From an uncultured Lachnospiraceae bacterium (GTDB lineage: Bacteria; Bacillota; Clostridia; Lachnospirales; Lachnospiraceae): a stretch of 64,000 nucleotides of DNA. Positions 7,768-17,401 of the stretch are shown piece after piece (the first letter of the stretch is position 1; every line of letters starts with the position of its first letter). Below the pieces are notes generated by a model. The model was not told the origin of the DNA, did not search any database, and was given only the letters and a program-made list of their open reading frames with translations. The stretch spans positions 1 through 64,000 of the forward strand of contig CACXFB010000022.1 of assembly GCA_902766825.1 (NCBI GenBank). Direction: 5' to 3'. The translations under genes were made by a program, and so were the position numbers.

Positions 7768-8186
7768 TGGGAGGAAGAGGTAGTAGTTCAGGCATAAGCG
7801 ATGCCGGAAAAATATACGGAACGGAGTATAAATCTTTGCTTACATATGGCAATATTAAGTTTGTTGTGAATTTAGACAACAGTGCTTCGGCTCCGATGGA
7901 AACAATGACAAATAATCGTGTTTATGTGACCTTATCGCCGGAGGGCAATCCTAAGTTTATTTCATATTATGACAAAGAGAATAAACGTAGAAAGCAAATA
8001 GACTTAGATAAGCCACATAAAGGGGTGTTACCGCATACACACCATGGATATGAACATAATGAGAATGATTCGTCCAAAGGTTTTAGTCATTTAACTCTTC
8101 AAGAAAAAGAAATGGGCAATAGGATTAATGATGTATGGAGGGAAAAGAAAAATGTTGCATGGGCCAGATGGAAAAAACGTAACTAA
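7767..8186 (+). CDS. Phage-type polymorphic toxin-like protein (MGGRGSSSG leader)
   Basis: A 139-residue basic protein beginning MGGRGSSSGI, a leader seen on small phage-linked toxin proteins and related to the MSSRGA leader of the gene at 953-1354. The body contains VYVTLSPEGNPKFISYYDKENKRRKQIDLDKPHKG and LPHTHHGYEHNE, a His-rich stretch that may be catalytic. It ends WARWKKRN. RBS-like GAAAGG lies about 11 bases upstream of ATG 7767. No intact immunity gene follows; a 34-codon frame starting at ATG 8152 is all that remains directly downstream. Function is inferred from the leader and context. Confidence 0.45.
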   Translation: MGGRGSSSGISDAGKIYGTEYKSLLTYGNIKFVVNLDNSASAPMETMTNNRVYVTLSPEGNPKFISYYDKENKRRKQIDLDKPHKGVLPHTHHGYEHNENDSSKGFSHLTLQEKEMGNRINDVWREKKNVAWARWKKRN

Positions 8187-8591
8187 GATGACTTGGCAGC
8201 AGTTCTGTGAATATCAAAGATGGGATGAATTCTCGGAACGAGAAGTCATTTCATGATCGAATTGACGATATTCTTTTTGAGGAATGAACTACATGATGCC
8301 ATTATGTAGGACCTTGATTCGCTGTACTATGATGCCAAACGCTTTTTGTCAAAGAATAATTATTTAATACAAACATATGCGGTAAAAAACTATTTCATTC
8401 CGGCTCTTAAAGATATCGGTGTAGCTAAGAATTATTTAAAGGAAGATGAATTGAGGATTCTTAACAATTCTCGCACCGGATACAAAAACGGATGGCGATA
8501 TTTTGCTTAATATAAATAGTTTAACGGAGAAAATATTTAATGAGGGCAAAATTATTGGTATAACGGAAGGAAATTGAGTGGGTTTAAGACA
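8187..8591 (+). pseudogene. Decayed gene fragments between toxin-like gene and acyltransferase
   Basis: A frame from about 8310 reads DLDSLYYDAKRFLSKNN, then AVKNYFIPALKDIGVAKNYLKEDELRIL. A one-base shift near 8460 continues PDTKTDGDILLNINSLTEK and ends ITEGN at TGA 8575-8577. This is one broken gene of unknown function. Its decay accounts for the lack of a clear ribosome site before the next gene. Confidence 0.4.
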
Positions 8592-9869
8592 ATGAAAAAG
8601 AAAATCAGGAAGTTAAATTTTTTGGACGAGACATTTTATTGGGGACGTTCAGGTAAACAGGCGACAGTTATAGAGGTGACTTGCAAACTTGCGCAAAAAG
8701 TGGATGTAAAAGTGTTGTCTGATTCATTGCTTAGTGCACTTAAAGTGCATACGAATTTCAGAATTCAGCCGGTTGTTGTAAAGCGCAGATTCCATGCTGT
8801 GATTGAAGATGTGACAACGCCACCGGTAATGCCTCATGACGGACGTCCAAGACATCTTGGAACCAAGGAAACACAAGGGCTTATGTTGTATGTCACCTAC
8901 AAAGAAAATGAAATTACATTGCATGTGTTTCATGGAATATCAGATTTACGAGGAGTTTATGCATTTCTTAATACTCTGTTGAAATTTTATTATAATGAAC
9001 TAGGAGTGGAAGGTATAGAGCTGCCAAAGCCAGATAGTATGGACAGCACGGTAAGTTATGAAGATATCCTTAAAGAAGGCACACATGGAAAAGCAAAAGG
9101 CAGATTTAATCCAAAAGAGCATAACATTTTTCATTTGCCGGAAAATAAATTTGGGAAGAATACAACACGTCAGCGCATATTTGAGATTGGTGTACCGTTG
9201 CAACCACTTCTTGATTTTGCAAAGGAAAATAAAAGCTCTGTTGTTCCAACATTGCATGCAATTATTGGACAAGCAATACGTAAAACATATGAGGCGGGAG
9301 AGAAGAATATTGTTGGCTACATACCGATAGATTTGCGGCCGGTATTCAATTTTGAGACCGGTGGTAACGGAGTGTCGACATTTTCACTTCCATATCCGGC
9401 AAAGCTTGACAGGTACGGGCTTAGTGAGAGGAGCAGACATTTGCGTGATGAGATGGAACTGCAGATTCAGCCGGATAACCTTTATGCCGGCGTTGCTGCA
9501 CTAAGACAGAGTATGGAACCGGTTTTTCGTCTGCGCCTGCCAAAAGGCATCCTGTCAGGACTTGCAGTCAGAATCGGACGAAAGAGGGATGCAAGCAGCT
9601 ACACTTACGGCATTTCATACGCAGGAAAAATAACCTTTGGGGAGCAAATAGACCCATATGTTACAGCGGTAACCGCCTGCGCAGGCTCATATTCGTATCC
9701 GTTGTGGAATATAGCATGTGAGTACAAAGGAACTATCCGAATGATGTTCGTACAAGCCTATGAGAGCGACACTCTCATAAGAAACATATATCACGAATTG
9801 TCCGGATTGTTCGGCGGGACCGCTATAACGGACAAAGGCTACCATGAATTCGATGAATTCCACTTGTAA
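8592..9869 (+). CDS. Condensation-domain / alcohol-acyltransferase-like protein
   Basis: About 425 residues from ATG 8592. TTG 8574 is in frame but only 3 bases from GGAAGG, which is itself inside the end of a broken gene, so the start is uncertain. The fold is of the CoA-dependent acyltransferase / NRPS-condensation type: the active-site-like HGISDLRG (about residue 120; family HHxxxDG, here one His before G-x-x-D) and a later segment GYIPIDLRPVF resembling the conserved DLRP loop. No carrier protein or NRPS gene is near, so it may act as a stand-alone O-acyltransferase. It precedes jetA by 26 bases and may share its transcript. Confidence 0.65.
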   Translation: MKKKIRKLNFLDETFYWGRSGKQATVIEVTCKLAQKVDVKVLSDSLLSALKVHTNFRIQPVVVKRRFHAVIEDVTTPPVMPHDGRPRHLGTKETQGLMLYVTYKENEITLHVFHGISDLRGVYAFLNTLLKFYYNELGVEGIELPKPDSMDSTVSYEDILKEGTHGKAKGRFNPKEHNIFHLPENKFGKNTTRQRIFEIGVPLQPLLDFAKENKSSVVPTLHAIIGQAIRKTYEAGEKNIVGYIPIDLRPVFNFETGGNGVSTFSLPYPAKLDRYGLSERSRHLRDEMELQIQPDNLYAGVAALRQSMEPVFRLRLPKGILSGLAVRIGRKRDASSYTYGISYAGKITFGEQIDPYVTAVTACAGSYSYPLWNIACEYKGTIRMMFVQAYESDTLIRNIYHELSGLFGGTAITDKGYHEFDEFHL

Positions 9870-9895
9870 TTACTGAAAACAGAAAAGGAGTAAGA

Positions 9896-11311
9896 ATGAA
9901 CATGAACATCTTTGATGAAGTAGACGAGAATTTATTTCGTCCGTTAACTGGAATAAATAAAAGAAAATATGTTGATATTCTAACTATTATCTGGGACAAG
10001 TGTAAACGTATGCCGATGTATGCCATAGAGAAAAGCACTATATTTGATATGGTGGAGGATTACTTTTGTGGCCTTGATGAACAAGTGGAGCTCGATATAG
10101 AAGAACAGGATGAAACGGATGGGAATATTGCAGATGCGCGTGTACTTGCAGGTGGGTTTGTCAGGAGGATTAAAAATACAGGCTGGCTAACGGAAAAAGA
10201 GGGAGAGTACGAAGAAGAATCCAAGCTGGCTATTAATTATAAAGTAGTTCCGATTCTTAAATCATTTCAGGAAATTATCAGTCCGATGATTATCACATAT
10301 AAGGGCAAACTCTTCAAAATATATTCCATGTTTGAACATATTTCAGAGCAGGGAAGTCCTTATGAAGGGGTGTTAAAAGAAGCGTCGGAGGATTTTGATA
10401 ATCTTAATCAGGCACTTAGGATATTATCGGCATCTATAGAGGATCATATTAACAACCTGACACAGGGAAAAAGACCGGAAGAAGTGCTTGAATTTTTTGA
10501 AACATATGAAGAAAAGATTGTGGTAGGTTCGTATCACAGGTTTAAGACAAACGATAATCTTTTCTACTATAGAACAAGCCTGTATGAGAGTCTTGATAAG
10601 TGTGAAGATGTTTTGATGGATGCCCTTGTAGCTGATTATATGGATGCGGAGCGTGTCGATAAAGCAGAGGCTGCTGTGAGAATAAAGGAATTAATTACAA
10701 AGGTTCGTATGGATATTGAAGAGATGGAAGCTATCATGAGAACTATTGATGACCGGCATATTTTATATAGAACCAGGGCGGTACAAAGAGCGCAGTTTTT
10801 ACTATTATCCGATGGAAGTGTTAAAAGTAAAATTAACAATATTCTTCAGTACTATGTGAGTCAGATAAATACAAAAGAAGATTTGTACGAGGATGATGAC
10901 ACTATGTGTCAGGAGATATTTCAGGTATTTGGACAAAACTATATTGACAGTTCTTCTCTTGCAACACCGGTGAAAAAGAGACGTTCTTCGCCAATCGAAT
11001 TAATGGCGGTGATAGATGAACTGGATATGGAATTAGTTGAAGAGAAGAATCGCAAGATGATGGAATACATAAAAAATGCACTAACCTCCGAAAATGTTAA
11101 TTCTTTTGCAAATGATATTTTAAAGGGGAGGATGGCGGTTTCTGTCGGCGCTGTTTTTGAAAATAAACCTGATACATTGGCGAAGATTATTGGACTATAT
11201 ACATATTCGCAAACACCGGAGCGTGAATATGAAATCAGATTAAAGGATACAGTTGTGGAGAGTAATGGTGTGCGTTTTAAAGAGTTTATTATTGAGAAAA
11301 GGAAGGGTTAA
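9896..11311 (+). CDS. jetA: Wadjet type II protein JetA (kleisin-like, DUF5716)
   Basis: A 471-residue protein opening NIFDEVDENLFRPLTGINKRKYVDIL, the JetA (DUF5716) N-terminus, followed by winged-helix-like and long helical segments. JetA is the kleisin subunit that joins the SMC-like ATPase JetC with JetB to form a loop-extruding complex. AAAAGGAG lies 8 bases before ATG 9896. Stop and next start are separated by two bases (jetB), and gene order A-B-C-D is canonical. Length is normal for type II. Confidence 0.85.
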   Translation: MNMNIFDEVDENLFRPLTGINKRKYVDILTIIWDKCKRMPMYAIEKSTIFDMVEDYFCGLDEQVELDIEEQDETDGNIADARVLAGGFVRRIKNTGWLTEKEGEYEEESKLAINYKVVPILKSFQEIISPMIITYKGKLFKIYSMFEHISEQGSPYEGVLKEASEDFDNLNQALRILSASIEDHINNLTQGKRPEEVLEFFETYEEKIVVGSYHRFKTNDNLFYYRTSLYESLDKCEDVLMDALVADYMDAERVDKAEAAVRIKELITKVRMDIEEMEAIMRTIDDRHILYRTRAVQRAQFLLLSDGSVKSKINNILQYYVSQINTKEDLYEDDDTMCQEIFQVFGQNYIDSSSLATPVKKRRSSPIELMAVIDELDMELVEEKNRKMMEYIKNALTSENVNSFANDILKGRMAVSVGAVFENKPDTLAKIIGLYTYSQTPEREYEIRLKDTVVESNGVRFKEFIIEKRKG

Positions 11312-11313
11312 AG

Positions 11314-11895
11314 ATGGCTATTGATATCAAAGAAGAAATTGCTAATTATTTGTTGAACAACTGCTTCCTTATTGGAAATGTGGATTCAACCAGAGAAAAA
11401 TATTATTACGTAATTAATCACGAAGAAAGCTTCAGACAATTATTTCAGCCGATTGGATATACATTAGTTATTCATAGAAACTTACGTGTTGTGCAGCTTA
11501 TTAATAATCATGGTACAGGAAGACTTGCACTTAAGAAGTATGAAAGTATTATGCTTTTAATATTCAGGTTACTGTATGTAGAGAAGAGGGAGAGTCTGTC
11601 TACCAGCGAAGACAGGGTGGTTGTAACTGTAGAAGAAATTAAAAATGAGTATGAGAAATTAAATCTTCCAAGAAAATTTGATAAGGTTTTATTGGAGGAT
11701 TCTCTTAGAAATATTAAAAGATACAATCTCGTGCAGCCACTAGATAAATTGCAGGATTTAAATGCAAAAATACAGATATATGCTTCTGTGATGCTTGCCA
11801 TGCCGGATACAACAATTACTACGGCATATGAGCAGACCAGTAAGTTGTTATCACAGTATGTAAATTCAGATGAGGAGGATGAAAACGATGATTAG
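11314..11895 (+). CDS. jetB: Wadjet protein JetB (KITE-like, DUF4194)
   Basis: A 193-residue protein of the DUF4194 family: FRQLFQPIGYTLVIHRNLRVVQLINNHGTGRLALKKYESIMLLIFRLLYVEKRE, then VTVEEIKNEYEKLNLPRKFDKVLLEDSLRNIKRYNLVQPLD, two winged-helix units. It is the KITE subunit that bridges kleisin JetA. The C-terminus is acidic (SDEEDENDD). The last 8 bases overlap the jetC start. Confidence 0.85.
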   Translation: MAIDIKEEIANYLLNNCFLIGNVDSTREKYYYVINHEESFRQLFQPIGYTLVIHRNLRVVQLINNHGTGRLALKKYESIMLLIFRLLYVEKRESLSTSEDRVVVTVEEIKNEYEKLNLPRKFDKVLLEDSLRNIKRYNLVQPLDKLQDLNAKIQIYASVMLAMPDTTITTAYEQTSKLLSQYVNSDEEDENDD

Positions 11896-14800
11896 AATGA
11901 CCAGACTCCATCTGATAAACTGGCATAATTTTCAGGACGATATTATTGATTTTAAGAATATAACATACCTGCTTGGTGTAAATGCTGTGGGAAAGACAAC
12001 TATTATGGATGCAATAAGATATTGTCTCACTACCAACAAGGATTTTAATACTGCCGGTAACAAAAAGAGCGGTAGAACTTTGCTTGGTTCTGTTCACCAG
12101 AAGCAAAGAGCTGAGGATAGCTATCTGCGCCCGGGGCATACGGTTTCATATATTGGAATTGAATTTTTAGATGAAAATATAAACAAGAAATTTGTTATTA
12201 CAGTTCGTGTGGAATCTGAAACACCAAAGCAGGATTTAAAAGGAGTATATCAGGATTGGTATATTACAAAACCGGGATATTCACTTGAGGACGTTCCGTT
12301 TTTTACACGGGTGAAAGATGGAAGAAAACCTACATCAAGAGATTCATTTAAACTTGAAAATAAAGGAATGGACAGGGCTTCGAATCAGGCAGATGCCAGA
12401 AGAAGAATCTGTCGAATGCTTGGCGTTGGAGAAGCGGATTCACCAATTGGCAAGAAGTTCAATGAAGTATTTCACATGGGTACCAGTCTTGAAGATATCA
12501 AGGACATTCGTGAATTTATTTATACATATATTTTGCCTGAACCGGAGGTAAATATTGATTTCCTTCAGAAGGATATGCGGGAACTGGAACGTTTGCAGGA
12601 GATTTTGCAGGAAGCGCAGGACAGGGAAGTATTGCTTGCACAGATTAATGAAAAAATCATTGAAGCAAAAGCACGTTTATCTAAAGTAAAGGTAAATGAA
12701 ATGCTTGTTGCATATGCAAAGTATCAGGGAAATGTTGAAGAACAGCAGGAAAATAAGCGTCTTATAAATGAATGGACAGCAAGTATTAAGGTGCTGAATG
12801 AGAAGTTAGATGAATTGTCAGGGAAGGAAAGAAAAGCGACAGATTTATTATATGAGGCAAGAAGGGCTGCTGAGGATAATGCAGATAATAAGCAGATGCT
12901 TTCATTAGAAAAAGAGAATAAAGAAAATGAAAGAGAATATGAGAGATTAAAATCTGAAGCTGCTATATTTAAAGATACGTTAGGAAGGCTGTTGTCTCTT
13001 AAAAAGAAACTGAACGGTATTGGCTTTTCTTGTGAATTTACTATAAGTGATGAAGCACAGCAAAAAAATATTGAGGAGATGATTACAGAAATAAAAGAGG
13101 CAGCTAAAGTTCTGGGTGATTTGGAGGAAATAATAAAAAATCACGATGCAAAGATAAGAACGAATATAGAAAATCTGACAAGTCAGTCTAAAGCACTTGA
13201 GGATAAAATTAAGAACCTCGAAGCGGGTGTGATGTGTTATCCTAAGGAAGCTGTTTTGGTCAGAAAAAAAATAAATGAAGAATTAGGGGAACAAAGCAGG
13301 AAAGCAGATGCAAAGCTTTTGTGTGAACTTCTTTATATGACTGATAATAGTTGGCAGGATGCTGTTGAAAGTTATCTTAATACACAAAGATTTAATATCA
13401 TTGTCGCACCGGAAAATTATCTTATTGCAAAGAAGGTTTTCATTTCGTTGGGAGATAAGGTAAAAGGTATTGGACTTATTGACACACGAAAAATCAGGGA
13501 CATTCAGCATGGTGAAGAGGGCGTAAGTTTCCTTGGAGATAAAGTTGAGTCTGAAAATATTTATGCGAAACGTTATGCTCGGTTTGTTATGAGGGATGTT
13601 GTGTGTTGTGACAGTGCAGATTATCTTGAACAATATAGGAAGAGCGTAACAAAAGACCGGTTGCGTTTCCAAAATTTCTGTTTGCAGAGAATGGGCAAGC
13701 AGGAGCATTTTATCGGAGTTGATGCTATAGAAAAGCAGTTAAAAAGTGCAAAAAAAGAACTTTTTGGTATTCAGAAACAATTAGATGAATCAATGGCTGA
13801 TAAGAAAAAATTTGATGAGGTATCAAAAGAGTACAGTACCTTCATTGCCGGGAATAATTTTATTTCACTGGAAAAATATATTGATTCTAAACGACAGGCA
13901 AAAGAGATAGGAATAAGAATTGATGAGATAAATGAGAAAATAAAAGAATTTAAGAAGAACCCTATTCTACTTGCAATGCATGACCGTGTTAGTGAATGTG
14001 AGAAGAGGGTAGACAAGATAAACGATGAAATTTCTGATACTAAAGCCAAAAAACAGAATCTTGAAGCAAGTGTAAAGAAGGCAGAACAGACGATTACCGG
14101 ACTTGAGGATGCTGTCAGTGGGCTCAAAAAAGATTATGAGGATATTGTAAGAGAATATCCGGAGCATGATAGTGATGTTAAAAAGAAATATCAGGACGAG
14201 AGAAGGACAAAGAAGGCATCGGCTATAGCGAATAACTTTAATAATCAGGTTTCAAAAGACAGTATTGCTTTTAATAGTTATCTGAGTCAGGAATTGATAC
14301 CTTTGCAGCAAAAATATACAGCAACATATACTTGTGATTATCCGGAAGGTATTGATGGTGCCGGCCGATATCAGCAGGAATATCTGGCTTTACAAAACAT
14401 TGAGCTGGAACGTCATAAAGAAGAATTAGCTCAGGCTCAGGTGCGTTGTAAGGACAGATTCCGTAAAGAAGTGCTGTTTAGAATGAAGGATGATATTCTT
14501 CGTGCAAGACAGCAGTTTAAACAGATTAATCGCGTTATGGAAAATCTCGAATATGGTGAGGAAAGTTACCGGTTTGGAATTGATAAGAGCAGGGACAAAG
14601 AATTAGGCATTTTCTATGACATAATAATGGACAAAGATAATCAGCAGATAGACCAGGATAACGAGATTATGGCATTTTTAGCAGAAGCTAATAAGTCAGA
14701 GATTTTTGAAAGTCAGATTGAAGATTTTATGAGTAGAATAATGATGGATGTGGAAGAGCATGCAAAAGAAAATCTGACCGGAAAGCGTAGCGGTGCTAAG

Positions 14801-15202
14801 AGTATGGGCATGTATGTTGATTATAGGACCTATCTGGATTATGACATTATAGTTAAAAACTCCGTTACCGGTATTGAGGTTGCGCTTTCCAAAGTAAGTG
14901 GTGAAGGAAGTGGTGGTGAGAATCAGGCGCCATTTTATGTTGCCATATGTGCTTCGCTTTTGCAGATATATGAACAGAACCCAGATGGATGTATGAGACT
15001 TGTATTGCTTGATGAAGCATTTAATAATATGACAAGCGATCGAATTGAACCGATGATGAATATGTTTAAGAAACTGAATCTTCAGTTGGTGCTTATAGCA
15101 ACTGCAGAGAAAGCAACGTCGATTCTGCCATATTGTGATATTACATACTCAATCGTGAAATCGGGTAACCGAAATGCCATACAATCATTCGAAAAGATAT
15201 AA
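11888..15202 (+). CDS. jetC: Wadjet SMC-like ATPase JetC
   Basis: A 1104-residue SMC/MukB-like ATPase. ATG 11888 is chosen because GAGGAGG lies 9 bases upstream; upstream ATGs at 11870 and 11879 overlap that site. Walker A GVNAVGKTT is at residues 30-38. Long coiled-coil arms follow (about 240-500 and 640-800) with a hinge-like section between them (LCELLYMTDNSWQDAVESYL onward). The ABC signature SGEGSGGENQAPF (about 1003) and Walker B LVLLDEAFNNM (about 1037) close the head. It powers DNA loop extrusion on circular plasmids. The gene is full length with all ATPase motifs intact. Confidence 0.9.
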   Translation: MIRMTRLHLINWHNFQDDIIDFKNITYLLGVNAVGKTTIMDAIRYCLTTNKDFNTAGNKKSGRTLLGSVHQKQRAEDSYLRPGHTVSYIGIEFLDENINKKFVITVRVESETPKQDLKGVYQDWYITKPGYSLEDVPFFTRVKDGRKPTSRDSFKLENKGMDRASNQADARRRICRMLGVGEADSPIGKKFNEVFHMGTSLEDIKDIREFIYTYILPEPEVNIDFLQKDMRELERLQEILQEAQDREVLLAQINEKIIEAKARLSKVKVNEMLVAYAKYQGNVEEQQENKRLINEWTASIKVLNEKLDELSGKERKATDLLYEARRAAEDNADNKQMLSLEKENKENEREYERLKSEAAIFKDTLGRLLSLKKKLNGIGFSCEFTISDEAQQKNIEEMITEIKEAAKVLGDLEEIIKNHDAKIRTNIENLTSQSKALEDKIKNLEAGVMCYPKEAVLVRKKINEELGEQSRKADAKLLCELLYMTDNSWQDAVESYLNTQRFNIIVAPENYLIAKKVFISLGDKVKGIGLIDTRKIRDIQHGEEGVSFLGDKVESENIYAKRYARFVMRDVVCCDSADYLEQYRKSVTKDRLRFQNFCLQRMGKQEHFIGVDAIEKQLKSAKKELFGIQKQLDESMADKKKFDEVSKEYSTFIAGNNFISLEKYIDSKRQAKEIGIRIDEINEKIKEFKKNPILLAMHDRVSECEKRVDKINDEISDTKAKKQNLEASVKKAEQTITGLEDAVSGLKKDYEDIVREYPEHDSDVKKKYQDERRTKKASAIANNFNNQVSKDSIAFNSYLSQELIPLQQKYTATYTCDYPEGIDGAGRYQQEYLALQNIELERHKEELAQAQVRCKDRFRKEVLFRMKDDILRARQQFKQINRVMENLEYGEESYRFGIDKSRDKELGIFYDIIMDKDNQQIDQDNEIMAFLAEANKSEIFESQIEDFMSRIMMDVEEHAKENLTGKRSGAKSMGMYVDYRTYLDYDIIVKNSVTGIEVALSKVSGEGSGGENQAPFYVAICASLLQIYEQNPDGCMRLVLLDEAFNNMTSDRIEPMMNMFKKLNLQLVLIATAEKATSILPYCDITYSIVKSGNRNAIQSFEKI

Positions 15203-15205
15203 AGT

Positions 15206-15258
15206 GGAACAACCGTTCCTTTGGAACGGGGGTGGAACGGGGGACGTTTCCTCGTTCC
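15206..15258. repeat. Dispersed palindrome, copy 1 (jetC-jetD junction)
   Basis: GGAAC (15206-15210) with GTTCC (15215-15219), then GGAACG (15234-15239) with CGTTCC (15253-15258). On the minus strand it reads CGTCCCCCGTTCCAC, matching the copy at 54931. It inserts a foldable block between jetC and jetD, where Wadjet genes normally abut. Confidence 0.7.
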
Positions 15259-15335
15259 ATGTATAGTGCTGTTATTGCAAAGTGTAATTCTGAACGGGTT
15301 AAATGAGTGAATTACAGTATGAAAGGATTTAATGA

Positions 15336-16544
15336 ATGGATTACGGTAAAGATATATTGAATCATTTAATTGATATGTACGAAAGAAGAGGTGCATTTGA
15401 TAAGGATGCGTCTGCCCTGCGAGCCATTCAGATTGATGTAGGAAAAGTTTATCCTGCATATGTGGATCGTTACAATCATGATGCTTATAAAGATATTAAT
15501 ATGGCAGTAGATAAACTCTGTATGGAAGAACTAACTTTGGCAGAGAAAAACAGTGTCGGTCAGTATTCAAAGGTAAGATTAAATGTTGTCAATGTTTCGC
15601 AGTGCTATAAGAAATTAAAAAGAATAAGCATCCCTGAGCAATGTGAAAAGGTTAAAAAGAGTTTAGCCGGGTATCAGAATTGTGAGTCTCCTTTATTACA
15701 AATGCTGATAGGTGATTGGCTAAAGTGCTTGGCAGAGTATAAAAAGCTTCCGTATGATTTGAAGTTTAACAGTAAGAGAGTAAGTGAGATTCTTTGCGTA
15801 TTACAGGCAATATTAAAGCTTGATACAGAAACTTATATCCGCAATTTCTCTACAGCATTATTTAAGGATTCAAAAAGATTCCAAAAAGAATTTATGAGTA
15901 CAATCTCATCAATATTATTTGATTATACAGAGGAAGTTGTCGAGAAAGATAGTATACTTGGATTTTATAATTTGTATGAAAATCCTACATATGTACTGGT
16001 GAAGGGGGATGCTGTTATAAAGTTTGATTCATCAGTTATAGATGTATCTGAGTTGCCAGATGGAATTGCATTGTCAAATGCCTCACTTGAAATAATAAGG
16101 ACTGTTACGGTAAAGGCCGATAAGGTCATAACTGTAGAAAATCTGACAACATATCATGATTCTGATGAGGATGATGCTGTTCGTATCTATCTTGGAGGAT
16201 TTCATAACCATTCCAAGCAGCTATTACTTGAAAAGATATATGCAGATAATAAATCTAAAAGATATTTCCATAAGGGTGATTTGGATGTTTATGGATTTTT
16301 GATATTGGAGAACCTAAAAGAAAAAACAGATATTCCTTTTGAACCGCTTATGATGGATGTTGCGACAATTGAAAGGTTTTATAAGGCTGGACTTTATAAA
16401 GAACTGACTGCAACAGATGTAAAAGTGATTAATGAAAAAAAGAGTACGAAGCTTGCTGCATATGCAGAGGTACTTCAGTTTATGCTTGATAACAACTGTA
16501 AAGTGGAACAGGAGTCTATCAAGGCTGTGGAGTTGATGGAATAG
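15336..16544 (+). CDS. jetD: Wadjet nuclease subunit JetD (toprim-like, DUF2220)
   Basis: A 402-residue protein. The C-terminal toprim/Spo11-like domain shows the Glu motif VENLTTYHD (Glu 268) and the DxD motif GDLDVYG (Asp 315, Asp 317), which bind the metal that cleaves extruded plasmid DNA. The N-terminal helical part would contact the JetABC complex. A ribosome site GAAAGGA is about 10 bases before ATG 15336. It is separated from jetC by 133 bases that contain a repeat palindrome, unlike the tight spacing upstream. Confidence 0.85.
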   Translation: MDYGKDILNHLIDMYERRGAFDKDASALRAIQIDVGKVYPAYVDRYNHDAYKDINMAVDKLCMEELTLAEKNSVGQYSKVRLNVVNVSQCYKKLKRISIPEQCEKVKKSLAGYQNCESPLLQMLIGDWLKCLAEYKKLPYDLKFNSKRVSEILCVLQAILKLDTETYIRNFSTALFKDSKRFQKEFMSTISSILFDYTEEVVEKDSILGFYNLYENPTYVLVKGDAVIKFDSSVIDVSELPDGIALSNASLEIIRTVTVKADKVITVENLTTYHDSDEDDAVRIYLGGFHNHSKQLLLEKIYADNKSKRYFHKGDLDVYGFLILENLKEKTDIPFEPLMMDVATIERFYKAGLYKELTATDVKVINEKKSTKLAAYAEVLQFMLDNNCKVEQESIKAVELME

Positions 16545-16636
16545 AATTAAAATGAATGGGTAAACATTATAGTCAAAGATTATACTATCAAGGTTGGGGC
16601 ATGGATGTTGAGAGACGTAAGAATGGAGGTATGAAC

Positions 16637-17089
16637 ATGCTTGAAATTGGATCAAAAGCACCGGACTTTTCCTTGCCGGATCAAAATGGGAAAATGAAAT
16701 GTTTAAAAGATTATCTGGGACAGAAGGTGGTTCTATATTTTTATTCAAAAGATATGACAAGCGGATGTTCGAAGCAGGCCTGTAGTTTTAGTGAATTGTA
16801 TCCGCAGTTTAGGGAGAAAGGTGCGGTTGTTCTTGGTGTAAGCAAGGACAGTGTAGCATCCCATAAAAGATTTGAGGAAAAGTACGGCCTTGCGTTTGCG
16901 TTGCTTTCAGACACGGAATTAGAAGTAATCAGCGCGTATGATGTCAGAAAGAAAGACAAGGATGGGGAGCTTACAAAGAGCCTGATAAGGACCACATATC
17001 TGATTGATGAAGAAGGCATTATTGTAAAGGCTTTTGGTGGTGTTAAGGCGGCTGAAAATGCTAAGCAGATGCTGGAAACATTAAGTTAA
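16637..17089 (+). CDS. bcp: Thioredoxin-dependent peroxiredoxin, Bcp type
   Basis: A 150-residue protein starting MLEIGSKAPDFSLPDQNG. ATG 16637 lies 6 bases after GGAGGT; an upstream in-frame extension to 16556 lacks a site. The active site FYSKDMTSGCSKQAC carries the peroxidatic Cys and, five residues on, the resolving Cys of the Bcp class. It reduces organic peroxides in the cytoplasm using thioredoxin. It follows jetD by 92 bases and is unrelated to Wadjet. Confidence 0.85.
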   Translation: MLEIGSKAPDFSLPDQNGKMKCLKDYLGQKVVLYFYSKDMTSGCSKQACSFSELYPQFREKGAVVLGVSKDSVASHKRFEEKYGLAFALLSDTELEVISAYDVRKKDKDGELTKSLIRTTYLIDEEGIIVKAFGGVKAAENAKQMLETLS

Positions 17090-17161
17090 AAAGGCAGCAA
17101 AACGATATCATTTCCTGGTGAAAATAATCACAGAGAAAATGAAAAAAGAGGAGAGAAACTT

Positions 17162-17401
17162 ATGCGAAAAATAACTGAACTTCCTGCATGGGAGAGATTA
17201 TTTAAACGAATAGTATGGGAACAGATTGGTGATATAGAGGGAAAGAAAATTCTCGATTTTGGAAGCGGGGAAGGAATAACGGCAAATCATTTTGCCAAAG
17301 GAAACGAGGTAATTGCGATAGAGCCGTCAGAGCAGATGCTTAAAGATGCATGGACGGATTATCCGTACAGACAGATTATTGGCGATGGCGGTGCTGCTTG
17401 A
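17162..17401 (+). pseudogene. Class I SAM methyltransferase, N-terminal remnant
   Basis: The frame begins MRKITELPAWERLF and contains the SAM-binding motif I KILDFGSGEGITANHFAKG and motif II VIAIEPSEQML, then ends after 79 residues where a full enzyme would continue for about 150 more. The C-terminal part of the same enzyme appears in another frame directly downstream (17346-17680). The core catalytic middle is missing, consistent with an internal deletion that also shifted frame. Confidence 0.7.

Noticed and set aside
15082-15459. Minus-strand open frame across the jetC-jetD junction
   Set aside because: It is the shadow of two well-supported plus-strand genes and a repeat, with no ribosome site.
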